Of a stretch of DNA of 64,000 bases, positions 19,072 through 25,994 are shown in pieces. Each line of letters begins with the position of its first letter. Within the stretch, counting starts at the first letter, position 1. Source of the stretch: Ruminococcus sp. zg-924 (lineage in GTDB: Bacteria > Bacillota > Clostridia > Oscillospirales > Acutalibacteraceae); the NCBI RefSeq assembly GCF_024433635.1, contig NZ_WNJZ01000004.1, positions 1 through 64,000 of the forward strand, written 5' to 3'. Position numbers and translations under genes: made by a program. The notes beneath the pieces are model-generated. The model was given only the letters and a program-made list of their open reading frames with translations. It was not told the DNA's origin and did no database searches.

Positions 19072-20256
19072 TTAACCACATTTATCCAAAGCTTCAGCAA
19101 TCGCAATTTTTGAGGTTTTGTCAATGTGAGCATAAAATTTCAATGTTGTTGCAGAACTACTGTGACCTAACCACTCTGCGACTTGAACAACCGTAAACCC
19201 TTTATTCAGAAGATTACTCGCAACGCTGTGTCTTAAATCGTGAAGCCTGATCATTGGTAAATCACTGTCTTTAATAATCTTGTGGAAGGTTCTCGTAAGA
19301 TAATTCGGTGTTATCACGCTACCATTATCAAAGGTGCAGACGTAGTCATTTGCACTATATCCCCTTCCGAGCAAAGCCATGCTTTTCTTTCTCTTTTCCA
19401 GCTGTGCTTCAAGCACCATCCTCGCTAGCTTCGTCATTGGTAAGGTACGATTACTGCTTGCAGTCTTTGTCGAGCTTACGTAATTTCCCCCAACACAATC
19501 CGGCAGATTCTCTAAGTACTTCTTCGTCCCCTGTTGAAGCGTTTCACATATCCATATTGTACCGTTTACAAAATCAACGTGCGACCACTTTAAGCCAAGC
19601 ACCTCACTTCGCCTTAGTCCGTATATACAGCACAATGTTATCGGAAGTTCAATACTCGTCCCCTTAACAATACTACTAAGCTTTATCATCTGCTCTGCGT
19701 TGAGAAAAGACGCATTGAACTGATTTCCCCTTGGTTTTTTGGCCGCACTCGCCGGATTTACAGAAATCAGCCCTTGCTCCACTGCATCAGCCAAAGCTTT
19801 GCTTATATTTTGGTGATGGTGCTTTATCGTTCTCGGTGACAGAGCCTTTTCTCCACTCATTCTACTGTTTGAGGTAGCCTCATACTTATAAAACTCTGTA
19901 AGCTGATAAGGCTTAAGCTCCTGCAAAAGTATACCCTTTCGCTTGAAATACGGGATAATATGATTAACCATATTTCCCCTGTAACCTCGGTATGTATTTG
20001 GTTTGATCTCGTTTTGGATATCCGAAAGCCAATTCTCAAAATACTCTGCAACGGTTATATCGGAATAGTAAGACACATTTTTGCTTTCAAGTTTCTGAAG
20101 CTCATCTCTTAAAAACTTCTCCGCACGTCTTTTATTTCCCTTAACCGGTAGATGAGTAGATATCCATTTCTGCTTTCTTTTTCCTTTTTCGTCTTTCAAA
20201 TTTATCACGGCATAGTATACGCTGTTTTTTTCTTGAACACTGCCTGTAATTGCCAT
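19072..20256 (-). CDS. int: Tyrosine recombinase (Tn916-type integrase)
   Basis: 394 aa. Catalyses site-specific integration and excision at tRNA-Trp. An N-terminal arm-binding domain (NLKDEKGKRKQKWISTHLP) is followed by a SAM-like core-binding domain (from about residue 65) and the catalytic domain. The active-site arginine is in YGLRRSEVLGLKW, the HxxR box is HDLRHSVAS, and the second His and nucleophile Tyr are in WLGHSSSATTLKFYAH. It sits 150 bp from attL and reads toward it, as usual for the cognate integrase. The ribosome site is AAAGGAG. Confidence 0.96.
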   Translation of the reverse strand: MAITGSVQEKNSVYYAVINLKDEKGKRKQKWISTHLPVKGNKRRAEKFLRDELQKLESKNVSYYSDITVAEYFENWLSDIQNEIKPNTYRGYRGNMVNHIIPYFKRKGILLQELKPYQLTEFYKYEATSNSRMSGEKALSPRTIKHHHQNISKALADAVEQGLISVNPASAAKKPRGNQFNASFLNAEQMIKLSSIVKGTSIELPITLCCIYGLRRSEVLGLKWSHVDFVNGTIWICETLQQGTKKYLENLPDCVGGNYVSSTKTASSNRTLPMTKLARMVLEAQLEKRKKSMALLGRGYSANDYVCTFDNGSVITPNYLTRTFHKIIKDSDLPMIRLHDLRHSVASNLLNKGFTVVQVAEWLGHSSSATTLKFYAHIDKTSKIAIAEALDKCG

Positions 20257-20343
20257 TTTTAATCTCCTTTCCTCGGCACTCAGTCAGCTGTTGATCGTAT
20301 TAATTGTAACTCTAAACAGCTGACTGTTCAAGTTTTTTCTATG

Positions 20344-20535
20344 TCAATTTAACTCTTTATCTAAATAATTAATAACGCACTGTTTAGGGATTATATACTT
20401 GCTTCCAACTCTTACCGATTTGATTTTACCTTCCCGTAAAAGCCTGTATACCTTCGTTCTTCCTATATGCAACATATCCCGTATGTTATCAACTGTAACA
20501 CAATCCTCGTAGTCTTTAAACATATCTTTTTTCAT
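20344..20535 (-). CDS. xis: Excisionase-like helix-turn-helix protein
   Basis: 63 aa from the ATG at 20535, which follows GAGGGTG in the end of the upstream gene; the two genes are one base apart. The MerR-like winged fold of the DNA-binding excisionase family is evident in VDNIRDMLHIGRTKVYRLLR and the wing GKIKSVRVGSKYIIPK. It lies directly upstream of the integrase gene, the classical place for a directionality factor that promotes excision. Confidence 0.85.
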   Translation of the reverse strand: MKKDMFKDYEDCVTVDNIRDMLHIGRTKVYRLLREGKIKSVRVGSKYIIPKQCVINYLDKELN

Positions 20536-20536
20536 A

Positions 20537-21865
20537 TTAATCACCCTCTACCCAATCATGCTCATCAAACGTATACGCTTGGAATAAAACACCATTATTA
20601 GTCAGGAATCTACCCTGCGAATCCTTCGGTATTCTTTCAGCGGCATCGGTATTATCTAGAACAATCATTGACAAAATATTATCAGCCCTGCCGCAAACTC
20701 GAAAATCAATATTGTTTTTAATTTGCCCGGAAAGTATTGTTGCGTCAGGCCTCTGTGTTGCAATAATAAGGTGAATACCGAATGCACGTCCTTGCCGTGC
20801 TATAACCGACAGACAGCTTTCTATTTTCACGACCTTCTCTTTTTGTGTTTTATCAAGTCCTGATTTATCAAGCACCTCTGCAATTTCATCACAGCCAACA
20901 ACAATTCGGCAAAGATTATCATCTGTCAACTTGTTATACTCGTCAATATTCGACACTCCCGTTTGAACAAGCAATTTTTTCCGCCTTTTAAGCTCCGACT
21001 TGATTTCCAATAGAGTTTGAAGTAATTCGTCCTCTTTGGTAACAATTACACTCTTCCTGTGCCATATCGTCGGAAAATCAACGCCGCCCTTGAAATCCGC
21101 AATATACACCTTTGCTTCTTTCAAAACACACTGCATTAATAGTAGCTTCAATAGAACGCTTTTACCTGAGCCTGTTGAACCTCCGATAAGTACATGCGGA
21201 ACTTTTGACAAGTCCACTGTTACCGTCTCAACCAAGCTTTCTCCCATATCTAACACGAACCCCTTGCGCTTTCTATTATTTGGAGTGTATGATAAAATAT
21301 CAGGCAAAGAATATTTACCATCAACTGCATAAAGCAGAACTCTACGAGGATTTTCCCCCGCCCTTACACTCTCTATGCGGATATTCAAAGCAGCTTCTAT
21401 CTTTTCTTGCTTGTCCTGCCATTCCGACACAGGGATTCCGTTTGATTCAAATTCAAGAATTATTATTCGTGCCTTTTTTTCTTTGACTCTACGTGAAATA
21501 AGCACAGGAGCTTCTCCTGCGTAGTTTACCAAACCCATACGGTGTAGGTTGTTGCTTATCCCTTTCGCACCTCTTGGCATACCTATCAGCAAAAGAAGTA
21601 CCACAAGAAGGACAGCCGAAACAACAGCAATTATTATTTCGACCATGTTTTTTAATATATTCCCGATTACCGGGAGAGAAGCACTCTCTCCCAGTATCAA
21701 AGTACGGTTAAACCATACGCTTGCTACAACTGCTATGTAAGCGATCAGTATAGCAAACAAACCTTTTCTAAACCACATTTTGCGAAATGAGTTTTCAAGA
21801 AACAGGAATATCACCTTAGTATTCCATCGGTTTCGCAGATAGCTTTTTGAGTTGTTGTCAATCAT
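20537..21865 (-). CDS. FtsK/SpoIIIE-type DNA translocase, TcpA-like coupling protein
   Basis: 442 aa. Two N-terminal membrane segments (about residues 35-55 and 75-97) are followed by an FtsK-like motor domain. Walker A is GGSTGSGKSVLL (about residue 227) and the Walker B region is IVVGCDEIAEVL. RQGRAFGIHLIIATQRPDA is the family signature. In mobile elements such proteins bring DNA to a conjugation channel. Its ATG overlaps the stop of rep (TAATG) and its ribosome site lies within the rep 3' end, so both are made together. It lacks a gamma domain, unlike chromosomal FtsK. Confidence 0.9.
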   Translation of the reverse strand: MIDNNSKSYLRNRWNTKVIFLFLENSFRKMWFRKGLFAILIAYIAVVASVWFNRTLILGESASLPVIGNILKNMVEIIIAVVSAVLLVVLLLLIGMPRGAKGISNNLHRMGLVNYAGEAPVLISRRVKEKKARIIILEFESNGIPVSEWQDKQEKIEAALNIRIESVRAGENPRRVLLYAVDGKYSLPDILSYTPNNRKRKGFVLDMGESLVETVTVDLSKVPHVLIGGSTGSGKSVLLKLLLMQCVLKEAKVYIADFKGGVDFPTIWHRKSVIVTKEDELLQTLLEIKSELKRRKKLLVQTGVSNIDEYNKLTDDNLCRIVVGCDEIAEVLDKSGLDKTQKEKVVKIESCLSVIARQGRAFGIHLIIATQRPDATILSGQIKNNIDFRVCGRADNILSMIVLDNTDAAERIPKDSQGRFLTNNGVLFQAYTFDEHDWVEGD

Positions 21866-22842
21866 TAGAGCTCACCTCCTCCCTTGTCCAGTACAACAAC
21901 AGGGTTAAGTTCCGTAACACTAAATTCGTTAAAATTTGTATAATGCATTACGGTGTTGATTCGTCTGCGTAAAGCTCCCCAAGTTTCACTTTTGTTCTTT
22001 TGCTCGTCCATATACTGCTGTTCGAGGGGTAGATTGCTTGTGATATACACAGTCGTATAGCATGCAAACTTATCCGCATATCTCGCAGGCAGCATCACCG
22101 GGTAAATGTCCAGGTAATTGAGCATAAATTCGATTGGCACTTGACTTGCAAATTCTTCAAAAACGAGCACAGGCTGTCCGCTATATGCATCGAAGTTAGG
22201 CACACCATTTTTGTAAGCGGTAATTCGGCATATTTGACTCGGGTGATGCTTTTCAAATATTCCACGGGTTTTACCTGTGCCTGTCGTGCCCCATATGTAC
22301 GTAACTTTGATGCGTCTCATTTGATCGGAATATTTCTCTCTAAGATACACTTGACGAATCGTCTCAATATTGTTTACCTTAAAGCCGTATTTCGGATATA
22401 GTTTTATAATATCGTACGTTGACATACCGTTCTCGATGTCCGAAATAATATCGGCCATATCCGGGCTTGATTCAGCACAAGGATCAGGAATATTGCCGTA
22501 CTCCTCGAAAGTGTCAATCAAGTTCGTCTCTGCTTTTTGAGTTCCCAACCATTTCCCTTCTTTGCGCAGATAATTTCGGTTATCCAACACACTCCCCTGA
22601 ACCCTATCACAATGAACAGCCGGAAAACGATTTTCAAGTGTTGAAAATCTAATCGGCGAACGGGAATAGATAAACACGTGGGTGTGTTTCGTTCCTGTGG
22701 TCGCGATTTCATCAACCAAGCAGAAATACTCAGGATTTGACAGTTGTACTCGCCTAATAATTTCAGCATGCGAAAGCTTATGAGCCTCAGGGTTGTTTAT
22801 CGTTAACAGCCACTTGCGTGACTGAGAATCTTTTGTATTCAT
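21865..22842 (-). CDS. rep: CRESS-like Rep: HUH endonuclease plus superfamily 3 helicase
   Basis: 325 aa. The N-terminal HUH domain has motif I WLLTINNPE (11-19), motif II HTHVFIY with metal-binding histidines 53 and 55, and motif III NYLRKEG with candidate nicking Tyr91 and Lys94. The C-terminal helicase domain has Walker A GTTGTGKT (185-192), Walker B PVLVFEEF (224-231) and motif C YITSN (about 270). This order matches eukaryotic CRESS-DNA virus Reps and related bacterial plasmid or mobile-element Reps. It would nick and unwind an origin to start rolling-circle replication or transfer. A stem-loop origin candidate lies just upstream. Confidence 0.9.
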   Translation of the reverse strand: MNTKDSQSRKWLLTINNPEAHKLSHAEIIRRVQLSNPEYFCLVDEIATTGTKHTHVFIYSRSPIRFSTLENRFPAVHCDRVQGSVLDNRNYLRKEGKWLGTQKAETNLIDTFEEYGNIPDPCAESSPDMADIISDIENGMSTYDIIKLYPKYGFKVNNIETIRQVYLREKYSDQMRRIKVTYIWGTTGTGKTRGIFEKHHPSQICRITAYKNGVPNFDAYSGQPVLVFEEFASQVPIEFMLNYLDIYPVMLPARYADKFACYTTVYITSNLPLEQQYMDEQKNKSETWGALRRRINTVMHYTNFNEFSVTELNPVVVLDKGGGEL

Positions 22843-22913
22843 AAATATCTCCTCCTTGTTTCAAAACCACTTTTGTCAATTGAATTTATTTATTATCCAA
22901 AATTTAGTCAATC

Positions 22914-22965
22914 GTAGCTTTTTGCTACTGCTACACTGCTACAAAGGGGTAATACTAACCCTTTG
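22914..22965. other. Candidate rolling-circle origin (iterons and stem-loop)
   Basis: Four copies of GCTAC or its complement (22914-22918, 22924-22928, 22930-22934, 22938-22942) precede a 7-bp perfect stem CAAAGGG/CCCTTTG (22942-22948, 22959-22965). The 10-base loop contains TAATACTAA. Three further outer pairs extend the stem past one mismatch. CRESS Reps typically nick a TAATATTAC-like loop beside short iterons, so the layout matches the adjacent Rep. The function is inferred. Confidence 0.6.
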
Positions 22966-22982
22966 CAGCTTGCCTGCGGCTT

Positions 22983-23025
22983 ACAGCCGGCACTTGATGT
23001 GCCGACTGTGCCGCACCACGGCTGT
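22983..23025. repeat. Nested hairpin region upstream of rep
   Basis: CGGCAC-TTGAT-GTGCCG hairpin (22988-23004) lies inside a wider ACAGCCG...CGGCTGT pairing (22983-22989, 23019-23025). It may be part of the origin or the 3' end of the preceding transcript. Confidence 0.5.
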
Positions 23026-23354
23026 TAAGTATCTTTGTCCGCTATGTGAACCGCATTTGCCTTTGCCGAAACTTGGTAACCCGAAGGAGTCCAATAGAGC
23101 GAAAGTTCAAGTCCGTCAAACACGACTACTGGATAGTCGCTACCGTTTAGCTCAATTAGCGGAGTATTTCCAGCAATCTTCACTGCTATCTTCTCTAGCG
23201 CGTGTGCTGGCATGGCGACAATATACTTAAATCCGTCAACCTCGTCGGTACGCTTTCCGCCTGTGTATACAAATGACGGAACTACGTCCACCAGAAAAAG
23301 ATTGCCGCCAACTGTTGCGTATGAATTAATCTTCAAATCCGAAAGCCTGAACAA
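23025..23354 (-). CDS. Small element protein, possibly DUF961 (Tn916 Orf22/23-like)
   Basis: 109 aa from a TTG placed six bases after AGAGGTG; a GTG nine bases upstream is within that ribosome site. Segments such as FKYIVAMPAHALEKIAVKI and YPVVVFDGLELSLYW resemble in spacing the beta-strand-rich DUF961 proteins. Those are encoded upstream of the coupling ATPase and relaxase in Tn916-like elements. The likeness is weak and its role is unknown. Its position before the rep-ftsK-xis-int series suggests it is the first gene of the transfer operon. Confidence 0.6.
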   Translation of the reverse strand: MFRLSDLKINSYATVGGNLFLVDVVPSFVYTGGKRTDEVDGFKYIVAMPAHALEKIAVKIAGNTPLIELNGSDYPVVVFDGLELSLYWTPSGYQVSAKANAVHIADKDT

Positions 23355-23556
23355 ACTTATCACCTCTTTTAAAAAAATCTAGACGGGCGCCCATCCTTGA
23401 CTATAGCATACAACATTTAGATCCAAAAAAAAGGACATTTCGGCATAAGTTTTTTCTCTAAAAATTCGCATAAAATGCCCGTTTCTCGCCTTATTTCAGC
23501 TTTTTTCATGCACATTTGAGGTTTTTACCGACACTATGGAATGTCCCAAACTTCAA

Positions 23557-23886
23557 TTATTTTCCTGAACCTACATATTGAAGGTCCTTAACTTTAAACC
23601 TTTTTGCGTATATATATATCTCTCTATTAAACTCTTCTGCAGTAGATAAATTAAGTTCTAGTATATATTTATATACAACGCTTAGATTGTTATATTTTTC
23701 AGTATAGTTGCATATTGTAACTAACTCGTCAATTTCAATTAAATCAAGCCTGAGTGCAACGCATAAACCCAAAAGGGTCATTAATCGTGGAGTGTAATCT
23801 TTCAATTTCCTATCACAACTCATTATGCGATGAATTGTCTTTTCAGTTGTATTGGCGCTTGCCGAAAGCTTAGTATAGTTAATCAA
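23557..23886 (-). CDS. Helix-turn-helix-like protein
   Basis: 109 aa by its TTG start. The segment TKLSASANTTEKTIHRIM, followed about 15 residues later by LMTLLGLCVALRL, has the shape of an XRE-type helix-turn-helix. The C-terminal half is alpha-helical and rich in Tyr and Leu. No clear ribosome site precedes the TTG, and the frame stays open upstream without a usual start codon. Either it is coupled to the small gene that ends 12 bases before, or its N-terminus has been lost by frameshift. It may regulate the element. Confidence 0.5.
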   Translation of the reverse strand: MINYTKLSASANTTEKTIHRIMSCDRKLKDYTPRLMTLLGLCVALRLDLIEIDELVTICNYTEKYNNLSVVYKYILELNLSTAEEFNREIYIYAKRFKVKDLQYVGSGK

Positions 23887-23897
23887 ACCGCTTGGCT

Positions 23898-24077
23898 TTA
23901 AATAATTCGCTCTTCGAGCGTAAGAGTATATTTTGTCAACAAGCTTTTTCTTGCAATATACAAGACATTAGAATTGTTATCATGCTCATGTATTTTTTCA
24001 TACAAAGCTTCTCTCTGAGTTTCACTCAGTTCAGTAGCACGTTTTAGCTTCTCGTTATTGCTTGCGCCGAGCAGCAA
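23898..24077 (-). CDS. Possible small protein, 59 aa
   Basis: A reading frame with TTG start, AGGGAG nine bases upstream, and a plausible soluble helical product (EKLKRATELSETQREALYEK, then LYIARKSLLTKYTLTLEERII at the end). The stop lies 12 bases before the helix-turn-helix-like gene. The composition looks coding, but I do not recognise it. It could be the N-terminal piece of its neighbour separated by a frameshift. Confidence 0.4.
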   Translation of the reverse strand: MLLGASNNEKLKRATELSETQREALYEKIHEHDNNSNVLYIARKSLLTKYTLTLEERII

Positions 24078-24929
24078 TCCGAATTACTCCCTAATGAGTC
24101 GGAAAGATAAATGAACAAACAAATCTGTCTTTTGAAAAAAACAAGTAACAAAAAATTTAAGGTAATTTTAACAAAAAACATTTTATCACGCTCCTTCCGA
24201 TAATAATTAATAAAAGTAGTAACCAACTCAAAATCAGAGTATAAAAAATTGCAGCTGTTATCGGATTGACCGTTAATAGCTGCACATTAAAATAATACAG
24301 GCGACAGTTTTCACTGCCGCCGTAAATTTTTCTTTTCATTTAACAAATCAGGGCAAGATTTATTCTCGCCTTGCTTTATTGTTATTGCGATAAAAGCAAT
24401 TATATTAACAATTTTGAGTAGAAACCTTACTTTCTGCTCTTTTTAACACCTATAAGTGTTCTATCATCAATAGGGTATAGTACCCCTCAAAAGCTCCTCA
24501 ACGCCCGTAGCGGAGGAGAGCCGAGTTATAGTGCGAACAATATAAGCATAAGCTATAAAAGTTGGACCATAACAAGGAACGCACACCCTATCTCTTTGCC
24601 ATAGGCAACAAGGATGCGGCGGCATACACAAAAGAGTGTAGCAATGAACATCATAAGGCCGTTTCTTTTGACCTTGTTTTTATTTTACCACACACGTTAA
24701 AATTTGTCAACCATTTTGAATTTATTCCGCTCGATATAGTTTAAAACAGAGTTTGTCATTTAATTTATGTTATTTTGAGTTTAATTCAAGGAGAAGATAA
24801 TAATTCATCACAATGATTCTTTCTTTTCATTCGGACAATATCAGTAAGTAATTCAACTTTATCTTAACACAGCAAGCGGCAGCTGAACCCAGCTGCCGCC
24901 CATTTTTTCACTTCACCATTCAAATTAAA
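24078..24929. other. Gene-poor stretch inside the element with RNA-like hairpins
   Basis: I find no convincing gene here. There are hairpins near 24303-24324 (a 9-bp stem with one mismatch, then a T-rich tail) and 24345-24375. An inverted repeat around CTCC/GGAG lies at about 24490-24520. The segment from 24530 to 24690 is less AT-rich than its surroundings and could hold a structured RNA or a decayed gene. Confidence 0.3.
24876..24907. terminator. Strong hairpin after the cohesin-anchor gene
   Basis: A 10-bp perfect GC-rich stem (24876-24885 with 24890-24899). The T-tract lies on the plus-strand side, so it is the better terminator for rightward transcription. For the leftward gene it may act mainly as a 3' stabilising hairpin. 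Confidence 0.55.
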
Positions 24930-25967
24930 TTAGTTATTTCTCTTTCTCTTCTTGAGTGAACCGATAACATACACACTCACTACACTCAACAGCATTACGC
25001 CGAGGATTGTAAATACAATTACATTCTGTCCTGTTTTAACCGTTCCGCTTACTGCCGAAGGAGTTTTGCCATTTGGCAAAGTAGCATTATTGTTATCGGT
25101 TGAAACCTTTGTCGGTCCCTGTGTTGTAGGCTTAGCCGTCGGCTTTGTGTCTTCATCACCTGACGGGTCTGTAGAATCATCTCCTGTTGGCTTTGTAGGC
25201 TCTATAACAGGGATCTCTTTTGTTTCAAGCACTTCACCGCATACAGTACACTCTTTATGCTGACTACCCTTATCTGTTTCTGTCGCAGCCTTATCTTCAA
25301 TCCATTCCGAAGGTGTATGTGCAGTCTTCTTGATAATTACGCTATTGTGGTCGGCAATTTCAAAGGTTCCTGTCGCGTCAGAGAACCATTTTCCGCAACC
25401 ATCACAAACATAGTATTCGATATTGCCTTCCTTTGTACAGGTGGCTTTCTGAGCGTCAACCTTTTTTAAATCGTGATTATCAACCTTGTTCTCTTTAACA
25501 GTTACAATACCGTTGTTAACCGCAAATTCTACATTCTGTTCCTTTTGGTTAACAACTTCGTCCTTGTCGTAGGTTACTGTTATAGGATAATCCCCTGGTG
25601 TTGCATTGTCTTTAATCTTAAACAAAATACCTGCCATTTTTCCGTTAACGGTGACATCATCCAAGCCGTACCACTGTACTCTGATTGGATTACCGTAACG
25701 AGTCGTAATGGCGCCAAATGTGCTGTCATCATCAACGCTCACCAATTCCAAAGCGCTGGAATCATAGGAAATATAAACAGCCCAACCATTGATACCCGGA
25801 TTGTTTGAACATGTCAACGTAATCTTCACATTATCACCGGCATAACCGCTTGCGTTATCAAGTGACATTGTCGACGTATCGGCAGCGCTTATCTGAACAA
25901 CAGCACCGACTAAGATGATAGCAAGCACTACCGTCAGTGAAATAACTTTGATAAATTTTTTCTTCAT
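24930..25967 (-). CDS. Membrane-anchored cohesin-domain surface protein
   Basis: 345 aa. Signal peptide (about 1-29). The cohesin domain (about 33-158) is shown by NNPGINGWAVYISYDSSALEL, a W-containing VQWYGLDD segment, and GDYPITVTYDKDEV. Two short CxxC segments follow (YYVCDGCGKWF, HKECTVCGEVL). Next comes a Pro/Thr/Asp linker (about 258-305), and finally a membrane segment with a KKRKRNN tail. There is no LPXTG motif; the C-terminal helix is the anchor. By domain logic it holds dockerin-bearing partners on the cell surface, the other two secreted proteins of the cluster being obvious candidates. Confidence 0.85.
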   Translation of the reverse strand: MKKKFIKVISLTVVLAIILVGAVVQISAADTSTMSLDNASGYAGDNVKITLTCSNNPGINGWAVYISYDSSALELVSVDDDSTFGAITTRYGNPIRVQWYGLDDVTVNGKMAGILFKIKDNATPGDYPITVTYDKDEVVNQKEQNVEFAVNNGIVTVKENKVDNHDLKKVDAQKATCTKEGNIEYYVCDGCGKWFSDATGTFEIADHNSVIIKKTAHTPSEWIEDKAATETDKGSQHKECTVCGEVLETKEIPVIEPTKPTGDDSTDPSGDEDTKPTAKPTTQGPTKVSTDNNNATLPNGKTPSAVSGTVKTGQNVIVFTILGVMLLSVVSVYVIGSLKKRKRNN

Positions 25968-25994
25968 AAATAACTCCGTCCTTTTCTGTGTTTA

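Noticed and set aside
22856-23230. A plus-strand frame of 124 codons across the origin candidate
   Set aside because: It runs antisense through the small element gene, is Leu/Cys-rich and has no ribosome site; a shadow frame.
23396-23404. A third copy of the TTGACTATA repeat seen around the second recombinase
   Set aside because: Only nine bases match (TTGACTATA); too short to support a relation.
24562-24744. A 60-aa reading frame in the element
   Set aside because: No ribosome site, unlikely composition and no similarity in layout to a gene; treated as part of the non-coding stretch.
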